Source: Burkholderiales bacterium
GTDB lineage: Bacteria; Pseudomonadota; Gammaproteobacteria; Burkholderiales; Burkholderiaceae_C
Assembly: GCA_021732385.1 (NCBI GenBank)
Contig: JAKFVA010000012.1
Location: forward strand, 1-64,000
Length of the DNA: 64,000 nt
Direction: 5' to 3'
In this document: positions 48,183 to 56,663 of the stretch, in pieces
Layout of the letters: every line of letters begins with the position of its first letter
Numbering within the stretch: position 1 is the first letter of the stretch
Position numbers and translations under genes: made by a program
Notes under the pieces: generated by a model
Databases searched by the model: none
Seen by the model: only the letters and a program-made list of their open reading frames with translations
What the model was told of the DNA's origin: nothing

Positions 48183-49000
48183 AACCCAGTCGCCCCTTGT
48201 TTGATCCACAAGCCTTGCGCCGCACCGTGGTCGAAATGGCATTTGCCGGCAATGCCGTTCATCTGGGATGCGCCTTTTCAATTGTGGAGCTGCTGGCCTG
48301 TCTGTATGGGCGGCACCTGCGCTACGACCCAGCCCAGCCCGAAGATCCACAACGCGACTACCTGGTTTTGAGCAAGGGGCACGGTGTCATGGCGCAGTAT
48401 GCGTGTCTGTACCAACTCGGCTGGCTTGAACGCCAAGACATCGACCGTTATTTTCACGATGGCTCGCGTCTGAAAGGACTCTCGGATGCGCACGTGCCCG
48501 GTTGCGAGGTCACTTCGGGTTCTTTGGGACATGGCCTGTCGGTGGGGGTCGGACTGGCGTTGGCTGCCAAGCGCCTGGGCACCGGGCAGCGGTGTTATGC
48601 CATCGTCGGTGACGGTGAAATCAATGAGGGTGCGATCTGGGAAGCCCTGCTGTTCTCGGCCCACGCCCAATTGAGCAACTTGATGGTGATCGTCGACGCC
48701 AATGGTTTTCAGGCCATGGGCAGTACCGACGAGGTGATGCGTCTGGGCGATATCGAAGCCCGCTTTGCAGCATTTGGTTTTGATGCCGTCAGCGTCGACG
48801 GTCACGACATGAACGGCATCTCAACCGCCATCGTTGACTTGCAGTTGCGCGTCAACGGCAGGCCCAAAGCGCTGGTGGCCCACACCATCAAGGGCAAAGG
48901 CGTGTCGTACATGGAAAACGACAACGCGTGGCATTATTCGCGGCTGACCCCTGATTTGTTTGCGCAGGCCATGGCCGAATTGGGCGGGCCTAACGCATGA
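48179..49000 (+). CDS. Transketolase-like subunit, thiamine pyrophosphate-binding half
   Basis: 273 residues equivalent to the N-terminal third of a transketolase. It has LSKGHGVMAQYACLYQLG and GSLGHGLSVGVGLALAAKRL (substrate/TPP His residues), then IVGDGEINEGAIWEALLFSA and NLMVIVDANG, forming the GDG-NG cofactor motif. It starts at an ATGA overlap. Its C-terminal half is supplied by the next gene. Such split transketolases are usually dedicated to special sugar or antibiotic pathways. In primary metabolism the enzyme is one chain. Confidence 0.92.
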   Translation: MKPSRPLFDPQALRRTVVEMAFAGNAVHLGCAFSIVELLACLYGRHLRYDPAQPEDPQRDYLVLSKGHGVMAQYACLYQLGWLERQDIDRYFHDGSRLKGLSDAHVPGCEVTSGSLGHGLSVGVGLALAAKRLGTGQRCYAIVGDGEINEGAIWEALLFSAHAQLSNLMVIVDANGFQAMGSTDEVMRLGDIEARFAAFGFDAVSVDGHDMNGISTAIVDLQLRVNGRPKALVAHTIKGKGVSYMENDNAWHYSRLTPDLFAQAMAELGGPNA

Positions 49001-49914
49001 GGGCCGCATTCTCGAAAGCGCTAGTGCAGGCGGCACAAAATGATCCCAAGGTGGTTTTGCTCACGGGTGACCACGGGTATGCCCTGTTTGACGAGTTCCG
49101 CACACACTGTCCGGACCGCTACATCAACGCCGGGGTGGCCGAACAAAACATGGTGGGCGTAGCCGCCGGTCTGGCAAAAGCCGGTTTTCGGCCGGTGGTC
49201 TATGGCCTGAGTGCATTTGTGCCGGTGCGGGTGCTGGAGCAAATAAAGATAGACGTTTGCTACGAAAAATTGCCAGTCATTTTTGCCGGCGACGGCGCGG
49301 GACTGGTTTACAGCACGCTGGGCACCAGCCACCAAAGCTTCGAGGACATAGCCTGCTTGCGCGCCGTGCCGCACATGGACATCCTGTCGCCCGGCGATGG
49401 CCCCGAAATGACGGCTTGCATGGCCGCTGCCTTTGCCCAGGCTGGACCAGTGTATGTGCGCATGGGCAAAGCCGATCTCGGTGACATCCACACGGCGGTG
49501 CCGCTGCTGCAGCCAGGCCGGCTGCTGCCCCTGCAGATCGGCTCAAACCGTGTGGTGTTTGTGGCCACCGGGTCGATGCTGAAAACAGCCTGCGTGCTCG
49601 CCCGGGAAATCGATGCGCCCGTCTGGAGTGCGCCCTGGATCAAGCCCCTGGACGCTATGCAACTGCTCGGCTTGAACCAGAGTTGCCACGGTTTCGTCAC
49701 TTTTGAAGAGCATTCTGTGCACGCTGGGCTGGGCGCTGCGGTGCTGGAGACTTTGGCTGAAGCCGGTGCCAAACCGTTGCTGCGCATCGGCATCGGCAAC
49801 CAGTTTTCCATCACCTGCGGCAGTTATGCCCACGCCCTGCGCGAGCACGGCCTGGACCTGGACAGCGTGCGCCACAAAGTGCAGCGGTTTGTGCAGCAAC
49901 TTCAGGTGCAGTGA
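48997..49914 (+). CDS. Transketolase-like subunit, pyrimidine-binding half
   Basis: 305 residues equivalent to the pyrimidine and C-terminal domains. The catalytic Glu is in NAGVAEQNMVGVAAGLAKAG; VYSTLGTSHQSFEDIACL and PGDGPEMTACMAAAF follow. The stop is followed by one nucleotide before gtrA. Start overlaps the first half by 4 nt, so the two subunits are made in a fixed ratio and would form a heterotetramer. The pair probably moves a two-carbon unit onto a sugar nucleotide, as argued in the findings. Confidence 0.92.
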   Translation: MRAAFSKALVQAAQNDPKVVLLTGDHGYALFDEFRTHCPDRYINAGVAEQNMVGVAAGLAKAGFRPVVYGLSAFVPVRVLEQIKIDVCYEKLPVIFAGDGAGLVYSTLGTSHQSFEDIACLRAVPHMDILSPGDGPEMTACMAAAFAQAGPVYVRMGKADLGDIHTAVPLLQPGRLLPLQIGSNRVVFVATGSMLKTACVLAREIDAPVWSAPWIKPLDAMQLLGLNQSCHGFVTFEEHSVHAGLGAAVLETLAEAGAKPLLRIGIGNQFSITCGSYAHALREHGLDLDSVRHKVQRFVQQLQVQ

Positions 49915-49915
49915 C

Positions 49916-50281
49916 ATGGTGACCCCCCAATGGTTGCGGTTTGTGGTGGTGGGTGCCTTGAACACCCTGTTTGGCTACGGCCTGTTTGCGCTGCTGGTCT
50001 GGGCCGGACTGGCTTACCCGGTGGCCATTGGCGTAGCTACTGTTGTGGGCGTGTTGTTCAATTTTCAGACCACTGGGCGTATGGTTTTTGACGGTGCACC
50101 GCGTTCGCGTTTGCTGCGCTTTGTAGCGGTTTACGCCTTGGTTTACCTGATTAACCTCGCGGCTGTCGCCGTGTTGCTGTACTGGAAGCTGAACATCTAC
50201 CTGGCCAATGCACTGGTCATCCTCCCACTGGCTTGGTTGGCCTATATCTTTCAACGCAAATTTGTTTTCACTGTCCCATGA
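49916..50281 (+). CDS. GtrA family membrane protein (candidate flippase)
   Basis: 121 residues with four membrane helices. VVGALNTLFGYGLFALLVWA and FNFQTTGRMVF are the family signatures (GtrA/DPMS1), and YIFQRKFVF ends it. GtrA proteins are thought to flip polyprenyl-phosphate sugars. It starts at ATG 49916, one nt after the transketolase stop; the frame upstream is a shadow. It overlaps the next gene by 4 nt. Confidence 0.92.
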   Translation: MVTPQWLRFVVVGALNTLFGYGLFALLVWAGLAYPVAIGVATVVGVLFNFQTTGRMVFDGAPRSRLLRFVAVYALVYLINLAAVAVLLYWKLNIYLANALVILPLAWLAYIFQRKFVFTVP

Positions 50282-51222
50282 AACACATCACGGTCGTCAC
50301 GCCCTGCTTCAATGAAGAGGGCAATGTGGAAGAGCTCTACCGTCAGACCCGTGCCGTCTTCGACACGCTACCGGCTGTGCGTTACGACCATTTGTTCATC
50401 GACAACTGCTCTACAGACCAAACTGTTGCTATTTTGCGCAAGCTAGCTGCGGACAACAGCCATGTCAAAGTCATTTTGAATTCCCGCAACTTTGGTCATA
50501 TTCGCTCGCCTTACCACGGCCTGATGCAGGCCGATGGCGATGCAGCGATTTTGCTAGTAGCCGATTTGCAAGATCCGCCTGAGCTGATTCGAGCGTTCAT
50601 TGACCACTGGCAACGTGGCGCGAAAATTGTGGTGGGTGTCAAGCCACAGTCTGAAGAATCGGTGGCCATGTTCGCCATCCGCCGCGCCTACTACCGGTTG
50701 GTGACACGCATTGCCGACGTGAAACTGATCCAGAATTTCACCGGGTTCGGCCTGTACGATCGTCAGGTGCTGGATGCGCTGCGCCGAATAGACGATCCCT
50801 ACCCCTACTTTCGAGGTCTGGTCTCCGAGGTCGGTTTTGACGCGGTGCAGTTGCCGTATGTCCAGCCGCGGCGCAAGCGGGGCATCACGAGCAACAATTT
50901 TTACACGCTGTACGACATTGCCATGTTGGGTATTACCTCGCATTCGCGGGTGCCACTGCGCATTTGCACCATGGCCGGTTTTGCGCTGGCCGGTATCAGC
51001 TTCTTCGTTTCGTTGGTGTATCTGATACTTAAATTGTTGTACTGGGATCAGTTTTCCTTGGGTACCGCGCCCTTACTGATTGGCATGTTTTTTCTAGCCT
51101 CAGTACAGCTATTTTTCATTGGCTTGCTAGGTGAATACGTAAGCACCATACTCACCCATGTTGTGAAGCGGCCGCTGGTGGTGGAGCGCGAGCGGATCAA
51201 TATGAAACCCGAGTTGCAATAA
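50278..51222 (+). CDS. GtrB/DPM1-like polyprenyl-phosphate glycosyltransferase
   Basis: 314 residues of glycosyltransferase family 2. The N-terminal GT-A domain has VVTPCFNEEGNVEELYRQT, the DNCSTDQT motif, and the DLQDPPELI metal motif. The C-terminus has two membrane helices (about 225-255 and 265-295) like GtrB. It probably puts the operon's sugar on undecaprenyl phosphate on the cytoplasmic face, for flipping by GtrA. The start MKHITVVTPC at 50278 overlaps the gtrA stop. A separate gtrC-type transferase is not in the operon. Confidence 0.93.
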   Translation: MKHITVVTPCFNEEGNVEELYRQTRAVFDTLPAVRYDHLFIDNCSTDQTVAILRKLAADNSHVKVILNSRNFGHIRSPYHGLMQADGDAAILLVADLQDPPELIRAFIDHWQRGAKIVVGVKPQSEESVAMFAIRRAYYRLVTRIADVKLIQNFTGFGLYDRQVLDALRRIDDPYPYFRGLVSEVGFDAVQLPYVQPRRKRGITSNNFYTLYDIAMLGITSHSRVPLRICTMAGFALAGISFFVSLVYLILKLLYWDQFSLGTAPLLIGMFFLASVQLFFIGLLGEYVSTILTHVVKRPLVVERERINMKPELQ

Positions 51223-51482
51223 CCGTTACCACTGTTTACGTATCTCAAAGCCCTACTGGGTGAACGCTTGTTGGTGCCGCAGCAACTCACAATTAATACT
51301 CAGGGATCGCACGCTTTTTTTTGATGTTTTAAACCTCTGGCTCAAATGGTGTCGAATAAATAGCTATGCAAATGAAGTTATCTTCGCTTTGACACGTGTA
51401 AGAAGCGACAACCTCATCCCGACTAAACAGGAGTTAGAAGCATTGCACTGTGCAACAACGTGACCAAAACGGGAGAACTACT

Positions 51483-52223
51483 ATGCCAACACCGCTTGTA
51501 TTAACAAAAACTATGCTGGCATTAAGTGGATTGGCGCTTAGCAGCACTGCCATAGGCCAAACTTGCAGCGTGAAATCAGGGGCTAATCTAACCCCGGTCA
51601 TTGAGCTGTACACCTCCGAGGGCTGCAGCTCCTGCCCGCCCGCCGAGCGCTGGGTCTCCACGCTCAAGGGCTTGGAAGGCAAGGCCGTGGTGCAGGCGTT
51701 TCATGTGGGCTACTGGGACTATATTGGCTGGGTCGACCGCTTTGCCTCGCCCGTGTTCACCACGCGCCAGCGCCAGATTGCCAACGTTAACGGTTTGCGC
51801 AGCATCTACACCCCCCAGCTGGTTCGCAATGGCCGCGATTACCAAGACTACGCCCGCGCCCTGAGCGGCAGCGAACCCGCCATGGCCAACCTGACGCTTA
51901 CACGCTTGAACAGCGGCCCCGAGGGCGACCAATTTGAAGCCACCGTGACCCCGCTGAGTGGTGCGCCCACCAACTGGACCGCCTACTGGACGGTCACCGA
52001 GCACGGCCACAGCTCCAAAGTCAACGCCGGTGAGAACCGCGGTGAATTACTCAAGCACGACTATGTTGTGCGCCAATACACCCAGGCTGGTGACTACAAA
52101 GGCCCGAGCAAGCTGACCTTTCGCTCCATTGCCGCTGACCCCAAGCACCCGCGTCAGATCAACCTGGTCGTGCTAGAGCCCAAAACCCTCAAACCGCTGC
52201 AGGCACTCAGCCTGTCTTGCTGA
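51483..52223 (+). CDS. DUF1223 exported thioredoxin-like protein
   Basis: 246 residues. A signal peptide (about 1-27, TMLALSGLALSSTAIGQ) is followed by a DUF1223 domain with VIELYTSEGCSSCPPAE, giving a CxxC motif of thioredoxin type. Other markers are GYWDYIGWVDRFASP and NGRDYQDYARAL. The family is related to thioredoxins but its role is unknown. The ATG at 51483 is preceded by GGGAGAA. It is separated from the gtrB-like gene by a 260-nt gap with no clear terminator. Confidence 0.9.
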   Translation: MPTPLVLTKTMLALSGLALSSTAIGQTCSVKSGANLTPVIELYTSEGCSSCPPAERWVSTLKGLEGKAVVQAFHVGYWDYIGWVDRFASPVFTTRQRQIANVNGLRSIYTPQLVRNGRDYQDYARALSGSEPAMANLTLTRLNSGPEGDQFEATVTPLSGAPTNWTAYWTVTEHGHSSKVNAGENRGELLKHDYVVRQYTQAGDYKGPSKLTFRSIAADPKHPRQINLVVLEPKTLKPLQALSLSC

Positions 52224-52248
52224 AGCCGCAGGCCATTAAACTGGCCTG

Positions 52249-52869
52249 ATGCAAACCCCGCCCCCGCTCGCTGAATCGCCCGCCAGCATCAGCCAATTCT
52301 GGTTTGGTGACCTGGCCGATGCCGCTCAGGTGGCAGCAGCGCAATCCAGCCTCTGGTGGGGAAAAAACCCGGCGCAAGACGCTGAGGTACACCAGCGCTT
52401 TGCCCCCAGTATGCAAGCCGCTTCGCGCGGTGAGCTCGATGGCTGGCTTTTAAAGCCACCTGGTCGGCTCGCGCTGATTTTGCTGGCCGACCAATTCACC
52501 CGCATGGCCTGGCGCGACACACCGCAGGCGTTTGCGCTGGACCCGCTGGCATTGCACTGGAGCCAGCAAGGCGTGGCACTTGGCCAGCATCACCTGCTGC
52601 GCCCCATAGAGCAGGTGTTTTTTTACATGCCCCTGATGCACGCCGAAGCCCTAGCCGATCAGGCGCACTGCATCACCCTGTTTACCGCACTGGTGCAGGC
52701 GACGCCAGCAGCGCAGCGCGCCACTTTTCAGCGCAATCTCGACTTTGCCCAGCGTCACCACGCCATCATTGCCCGCTTTGGCCGCTTTCCGCACCGCAAC
52801 CTCCTGTTGGGCCGGGCCAGTACGGTTGAAGAGTTGGCGTTTTTGCAAGAGCCCGGCTCGTCGTTTTAA
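52249..52869 (+). CDS. DUF924 family protein
   Basis: 206 residues, all alpha-helical. The family blocks QFWFGDLADAAQVAAAQSSL-like start, LALILLADQFTRMAWRDTPQ and HAIIARFGRFPHRN are visible. The fold resembles tetratricopeptide-like proteins and the function is unknown. The stop TAA overlaps the start of arfB (TAATG) by one nt, so the two are coupled. Confidence 0.9.
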   Translation: MQTPPPLAESPASISQFWFGDLADAAQVAAAQSSLWWGKNPAQDAEVHQRFAPSMQAASRGELDGWLLKPPGRLALILLADQFTRMAWRDTPQAFALDPLALHWSQQGVALGQHHLLRPIEQVFFYMPLMHAEALADQAHCITLFTALVQATPAAQRATFQRNLDFAQRHHAIIARFGRFPHRNLLLGRASTVEELAFLQEPGSSF

Positions 52870-53279
52870 TGGCCTGGCGGGTTCAAGACTGTCCGGATGA
52901 GGTGCAATGGACGGCCATTCGCGCCCAGGGCGCGGGTGGACAAAACGTCAACAAGGTCTCCAGCGCCGTGCATTTGCGTTTTGACGTGGCGGCGTCGTCC
53001 CTGCCGCCCGATGTGAAAGAGCGGCTGCTCGCCCTGGGCGACCAGCGCATCAGCAAAGACGGCGTAGTAGTCATCAAGGCGCAAACCAGCCGCAGCCAGG
53101 ATATGAATTTGCTGGAAGCCCTGGAGCGCCTGCAAGCCCTGGTGGACAGCGTTGCCGTGCTGCCCAAAGCCCGCAAGGCGACCCGGCCCACCAAGGCGTC
53201 CCAGCGCAGGCGGGTCGAAGGCAAGGTGGCGCGTGGCCAGACCAAACGGCTGCGCGGCAATGTGTCGGGCGATTCCTAG
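52869..53279 (+). CDS. arfB: Alternative ribosome-rescue factor (YaeJ/ArfB)
   Basis: A peptidyl-tRNA hydrolase acting on stalled ribosomes. The catalytic GGQ is in RAQGAGGQNVNKVSS (residues 23-25), followed by VHLRFDVAASSLP. The C-terminal tail is very basic, with RRRVEGKVARGQTKRLRG, which enters the mRNA channel in this family. At 136 residues it is the standard ArfB size. It overlaps the DUF924 gene by one nucleotide. Confidence 0.95.
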   Translation: MAWRVQDCPDEVQWTAIRAQGAGGQNVNKVSSAVHLRFDVAASSLPPDVKERLLALGDQRISKDGVVVIKAQTSRSQDMNLLEALERLQALVDSVAVLPKARKATRPTKASQRRRVEGKVARGQTKRLRGNVSGDS

Positions 53280-53300
53280 CCCAGGCTGGGCCGAGGCCGG

Positions 53301-53753
53301 CTAGCCTGCAAAGTGGTCAACCAAAATCGCCTCGCGCATGCGCACTGCCAGCACGGCAGCCAGCCCTTGCGTCAGCTGCAGGGCCAGCGCAGGCAGGCGT
53401 TTGCTTAACTTTTCATAGCGCTCCCAGCTCAGCGCAAAGGCCAGGCCGGGCTGCGTGGCTACCACGTTGGCGCTGCGGCTGTGGCCGGAAAAAAAGGCCC
53501 CCTCGCCCACCACGGTGCCCGGCAGCAAAGTGGCAATGGCGTGGCCGCCCAGTTGCACCTGCAACTCGCCCTCGGACAAGATGAAGAGGATGCGCTCGGT
53601 GTCGCCGGTTTTGATCAGCACATCGCCGGGCTGCAAAAAACGCATGTTCAGGTAAGAGGCAATTTGCTGCCAGTCCGACAGTGGCAGCTTGCAGGGCAGC
53701 GCGTCGGTGGCATCCAGCGTCTCTATCGCCTGCATCAGTTGCGCGATGTTCAT
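53301..53753 (-). CDS. Cyclic-nucleotide-binding domain protein
   Basis: 150 residues made of one cNMP-binding barrel. GDVLIKTGDTERILFILSEG and the phosphate-binding cassette GEGAFFSGHSRSANVVA (with the Glu and Arg-Ser-Ala of true cNMP sites) are present. No helix-turn-helix follows, so it is not a Crp-type regulator; a free sensor domain is more likely. It is 15 nt downstream of the flavin reductase, on the same strand. Confidence 0.9.
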   Translation of the reverse strand: MNIAQLMQAIETLDATDALPCKLPLSDWQQIASYLNMRFLQPGDVLIKTGDTERILFILSEGELQVQLGGHAIATLLPGTVVGEGAFFSGHSRSANVVATQPGLAFALSWERYEKLSKRLPALALQLTQGLAAVLAVRMREAILVDHFAG

Positions 53754-53768
53754 GGCAGCTTGCGTGTG

Positions 53769-54425
53769 TTAGCGCGCCCAGCCAGCTGGGCGGCCCAGTT
53801 CAAAGTTCTCGGCCGCCTGGGTACGGCCATACCAGTCGGCCCCCATGCGCGAGACCAGATCGAGCTTGTTGGGGTCAACATGCTGCTGTGTGCCGGGTGC
53901 CGCACCTTCCGGCAATGGTGCCAGAATCGATTCGTCAATGTGCGCGGCCACCACTTCGCCCAGAATAATCACGCAAGAGGGGTTGTCTGCCGGGTACGGC
54001 AAGTGCTGCGCCAGCTTGCATTCAAACGCCACCGGCACGCCCCTGACGCGACGCGGCTTGACCAGCGTGCTGGCCTCGCTTTCAATCTTGGCGGCGTCAA
54101 ATTCGCTGGTTTCGCGGCCATAGCCAAACGAGGTTTCGTTCATGGCGTTCACCATGGCGTGCGGCACCAGATTCACCACAAACTCGCCCGTGGCGGCAAT
54201 GTTCAGGGCCGTGTCCTTGAAACTCTTGTCCCCGCCATTGACCAGGGGGCAAATCATCAATGTGGGCGGCGTTCCAGTGACCACCTGAAAAAAGCTAAAC
54301 GGCGCCAGGTTGGGCACCCCGCTGGCCGACAGGCTGGATACCCAGGCCACCGGGCGCGGCGTCACGGTGGAGGCCAGCCAGAAATAACCGCTTCGTGCGG
54401 GGGCGTCTTTGAAATTGATGAACAT
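53769..54425 (-). CDS. Flavin reductase-like, FMN-binding split-barrel protein
   Basis: 218 residues. The family core is FWLASTVTPRPVAWVSSLSA and GVPNLAPFSFFQVVTGTPPT, with FVVNLVPHAMVNAMNETSF after it. It is likely to bind FMN and work as a reductase or electron donor for an oxygenase; the partner is not visible. The start is at MFINFKDAPARSGYF. It is preceded by the gap that holds repeat copy B. Confidence 0.9.
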   Translation of the reverse strand: MFINFKDAPARSGYFWLASTVTPRPVAWVSSLSASGVPNLAPFSFFQVVTGTPPTLMICPLVNGGDKSFKDTALNIAATGEFVVNLVPHAMVNAMNETSFGYGRETSEFDAAKIESEASTLVKPRRVRGVPVAFECKLAQHLPYPADNPSCVIILGEVVAAHIDESILAPLPEGAAPGTQQHVDPNKLDLVSRMGADWYGRTQAAENFELGRPAGWAR

Positions 54426-54771
54426 GGCGGGCGGCGCTGCTAGCGCTCAGGCAACACAAACAGCGGCAATTATGTCTGCTCGGCAATGCGCGCACGCTGC
54501 GCCAGCGTGTTGACTGCTGCCGATTGCCATTAAATGCTATTTAATTAATAGTAAATAATGATAGCTGTACCCGCACGTCCCTATTGGGTAATAACCACTT
54601 TTTAGGCTTGAAATAAGCCTGATTTTTATGAAATTCGCAATTTCTGGGGCTGAAATGCAAACTGGCAGCGGCTTGCAGGGCAATTTTTTGTAATTTTTAG
54701 GCTTATTTCATGTGCTTAATTTAGCATTAGACCAATAGTGACGAGCGGGTAGCGCTATGGTTTTTTACTAT
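54426..54771. other. Intergenic region, repeat-bearing
   Basis: 346 nt without a gene. Its right two thirds (54536 onward) are the second complete dispersed repeat. The left 110 nt show no clear signal apart from the ribosome site region of the flavin reductase gene on the minus strand. Confidence 0.7.
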
Positions 54772-54783
54772 CTATTTAGGAGC
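54536..54783 (+). repeat. Dispersed repeat, complete copy B
   Basis: 248 bp with inverted ends. The left end has GCTATTTAATTAATAGTA, then GATAGCTGTACCCGCAC (54560-54576), and CCTATTGG. The right end has CCAATAGTGACGAGCGGG (54732 onward), then TAGCGCTATGG, ACTAT and AGGAGC (to 54783). Its size and end sequences match copy A at 20953-21199. The stop codon (TAG, minus strand, 54774-54772) of the adjacent dehydrogenase gene lies within the right end. Confidence 0.8.
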
Positions 54784-55713
54784 AATTGAACCCAGAGGCG
54801 CTGCTAGTTTCGTCCTTAACTTCTCACCCAGCTCTGGCTTGTGCGCAAACGGATCGCTCGGGTTACGGCCTTGCACAATGTCTTGCATGCGCACTTGCAC
54901 GGCACCCAGCGCCTGCGGGTGACTGTAGATGTAGAACTGGTTTTGCGCCACAGCGTCGATGACTTTTTGCGCAACTTCCACTGCGGTGACTTTGCCTGAA
55001 CTCACGGCTTTCTCGCTCATGGCCTGGGCAATCAGTTGGCTTTGCGTGGGGTTTGAGGGCGCGGCACCTGCGCCCGGCTTGTTGCGCTCGCTGTTGCTGA
55101 TGCCCGTAGGCACAAAATACGGGCACAACACCGAGCAGCCAATTTGCGTGGTAACCAGCGCTAAGTCCTGGTACAGCGTCTCGCTCAATGCCACCACGCC
55201 GTGCTTGACGACGTTGTACACACCCATGTTGGGCGCGCAAACCAGGCCGGCCATGCTGGCGGTGTTGGTGATGTGGCCGCGCCACGTTGGGTCGCGCCGG
55301 GCGGCGGCCAGCATCATCGGCGTGAAGACGCGCACGCCATGGGCCACGCCCATCAGATTGACGCCGACCACCCAGTCCCAGTCTTGCGCGGTGTGCTCCC
55401 AGATCAAACCCCCTGCCCCCACGCCCGCGTTGTTGAACACGAAATGCGGCGCACCAAAACGCGCCAGCGTTGCCGTGCCCAGCGCTTCCATCTGCGCAGC
55501 TTGGGATACATCAAGCCGCTGCGCCAGCACTTGTACCCCGGTTGCGGCCAGTTCGGCCGCAGCTTTGTCCAGGGCGTCTTGCTGTACATCGGCCAGCGCC
55601 AGGTTCATGCCCAGGCTTGCAGCGATGCGCGCCACCTCCAGCCCAAAGCCCGAGCCCGCGCCGGTGAGTACGGCGGTTTTGCCTTTGAAATCCGTGATTC
55701 CGTTGCGCGTCAC
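54772..55713 (-). CDS. Short-chain dehydrogenase/reductase
   Basis: 313 residues. TGAGSGFGLEVARIAASLGM is the NAD(P)-binding glycine motif, NNAGVGAGG follows, and the active site is YNVVKHGVV (Tyr-x3-Lys). The start is GTG 55713, overlapping the GST stop. The last residues and stop codon are encoded by the end of repeat copy B, so the C-terminus may differ from relatives. The cluster context points to acyl-CoA or lipid oxidation. Confidence 0.9.
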   Translation of the reverse strand: MTRNGITDFKGKTAVLTGAGSGFGLEVARIAASLGMNLALADVQQDALDKAAAELAATGVQVLAQRLDVSQAAQMEALGTATLARFGAPHFVFNNAGVGAGGLIWEHTAQDWDWVVGVNLMGVAHGVRVFTPMMLAAARRDPTWRGHITNTASMAGLVCAPNMGVYNVVKHGVVALSETLYQDLALVTTQIGCSVLCPYFVPTGISNSERNKPGAGAAPSNPTQSQLIAQAMSEKAVSSGKVTAVEVAQKVIDAVAQNQFYIYSHPQALGAVQVRMQDIVQGRNPSDPFAHKPELGEKLRTKLAAPLGSIAPK

Positions 55714-56663
55714 GTGGCTTCGGCCTTTTTCAGCACAAAGCCTACGCGCGGAAAATGCACATGCACCGTGCCGGCGCGCGCGTCCTGGCGGCGCAGTGTG
55801 TAGTGCATGCGCGTAGCAGCCAGCAGCTCGCCCTGCGTAGCTTCCAGGCCAAAGCTCTCGGCGGTGAGGGTGACCTGGCTGCCCAGTTCAATCCCATGCT
55901 CGTTTTGAAACGGCTCGTCCGTCAAAGGCAGTGGCGTGGCAGCAGCAGCTATGGCAACCGCGTCAACTGAGCTCAAGGGTTGGGATTTGCCGTGGCCCAC
56001 GTCGGCCATGCGCTCCATCCAGGGCAGTAGATTGGGCGTGGCGTTGAAGATATCGGCCACGGCGGGAATATTGCGCGTGAACCACAGCGGGTGGTAGCAG
56101 GCAAAGTCAGCCAGGCAAGGCGCTTCGCCAAACAAAAAATCCTGGTCGTCCAGCATGTTGGCAATGCGCCGCAAATAGCTTTTGTAGGCCGCAGTGGCGT
56201 CACCAGGGTACATGCGCGGCGCGCCGCCGCGCATGGCGGCGCGGTCTACCGCAAAAGTTTTGGCAGTGTCTTGGCTCATGCCCTGCACTTCAAAGAACGC
56301 CGCAGCGCCCTTGGGGCTGAAGTTGTAGGCCATGGCCGTTGTGAAGAGCGTGGCGTCGGCCCACTGCGCCACAATGCGCGCCGCGCCCTTGAGCTGCGCG
56401 GGGTACAGCGTGGGACTGGGCTCGATGTGTTCCAGCACATCGGCAATCAATGCGGTGTCGCAGTAAATGTCGGCACCTATTTGCAGCACCGGCGTGCGGC
56501 GGTAGCCGCCAGTGAGGGCCTGCACGTCGGGTTTGGGCATGACGCTGGGAATCAACACCGAGCGCCAGGCCAGCCCTTTAAAGCCCAGCATGAGGCGGGC
56601 TTTTTCAGCAAAGGGTGACACCGGGTAGTGGTGCAGGATGATCTCTGGGGCGGTATCAGGCAT
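55710..56663 (-). CDS. Glutathione S-transferase family protein
   Basis: 317 residues. The N-terminal thioredoxin fold begins ILHHYPVSPFAEKARLMLGF, with the probable catalytic Ser in SPFAEKAR, and includes GYRRTPVLQIGADIYCDTAL. An all-alpha domain follows, and the last 80 residues (about 240-317) form an extra domain not found in standard GST proteins. Start MPDTAPE at 56663 is used, overlapping the desaturase by 8 nt. Substrate unknown. Confidence 0.88.
   Translation of the reverse strand: MPDTAPEIILHHYPVSPFAEKARLMLGFKGLAWRSVLIPSVMPKPDVQALTGGYRRTPVLQIGADIYCDTALIADVLEHIEPSPTLYPAQLKGAARIVAQWADATLFTTAMAYNFSPKGAAAFFEVQGMSQDTAKTFAVDRAAMRGGAPRMYPGDATAAYKSYLRRIANMLDDQDFLFGEAPCLADFACYHPLWFTRNIPAVADIFNATPNLLPWMERMADVGHGKSQPLSSVDAVAIAAAATPLPLTDEPFQNEHGIELGSQVTLTAESFGLEATQGELLAATRMHYTLRRQDARAGTVHVHFPRVGFVLKKAEAT

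Noticed and set aside
48179-49914. Split transketolase as the housekeeping transketolase or as 1-deoxyxylulose-5-phosphate synthase
   Set aside because: Housekeeping enzymes are single chains; here both halves are translationally coupled between deoxysugar and glycosyl-transfer genes.
51260-51463. 67-codon frame in the gap before the DUF1223 gene
   Set aside because: No ribosome site, no motif and it overlaps the start region of a supported gene; the gap shows no other signal.
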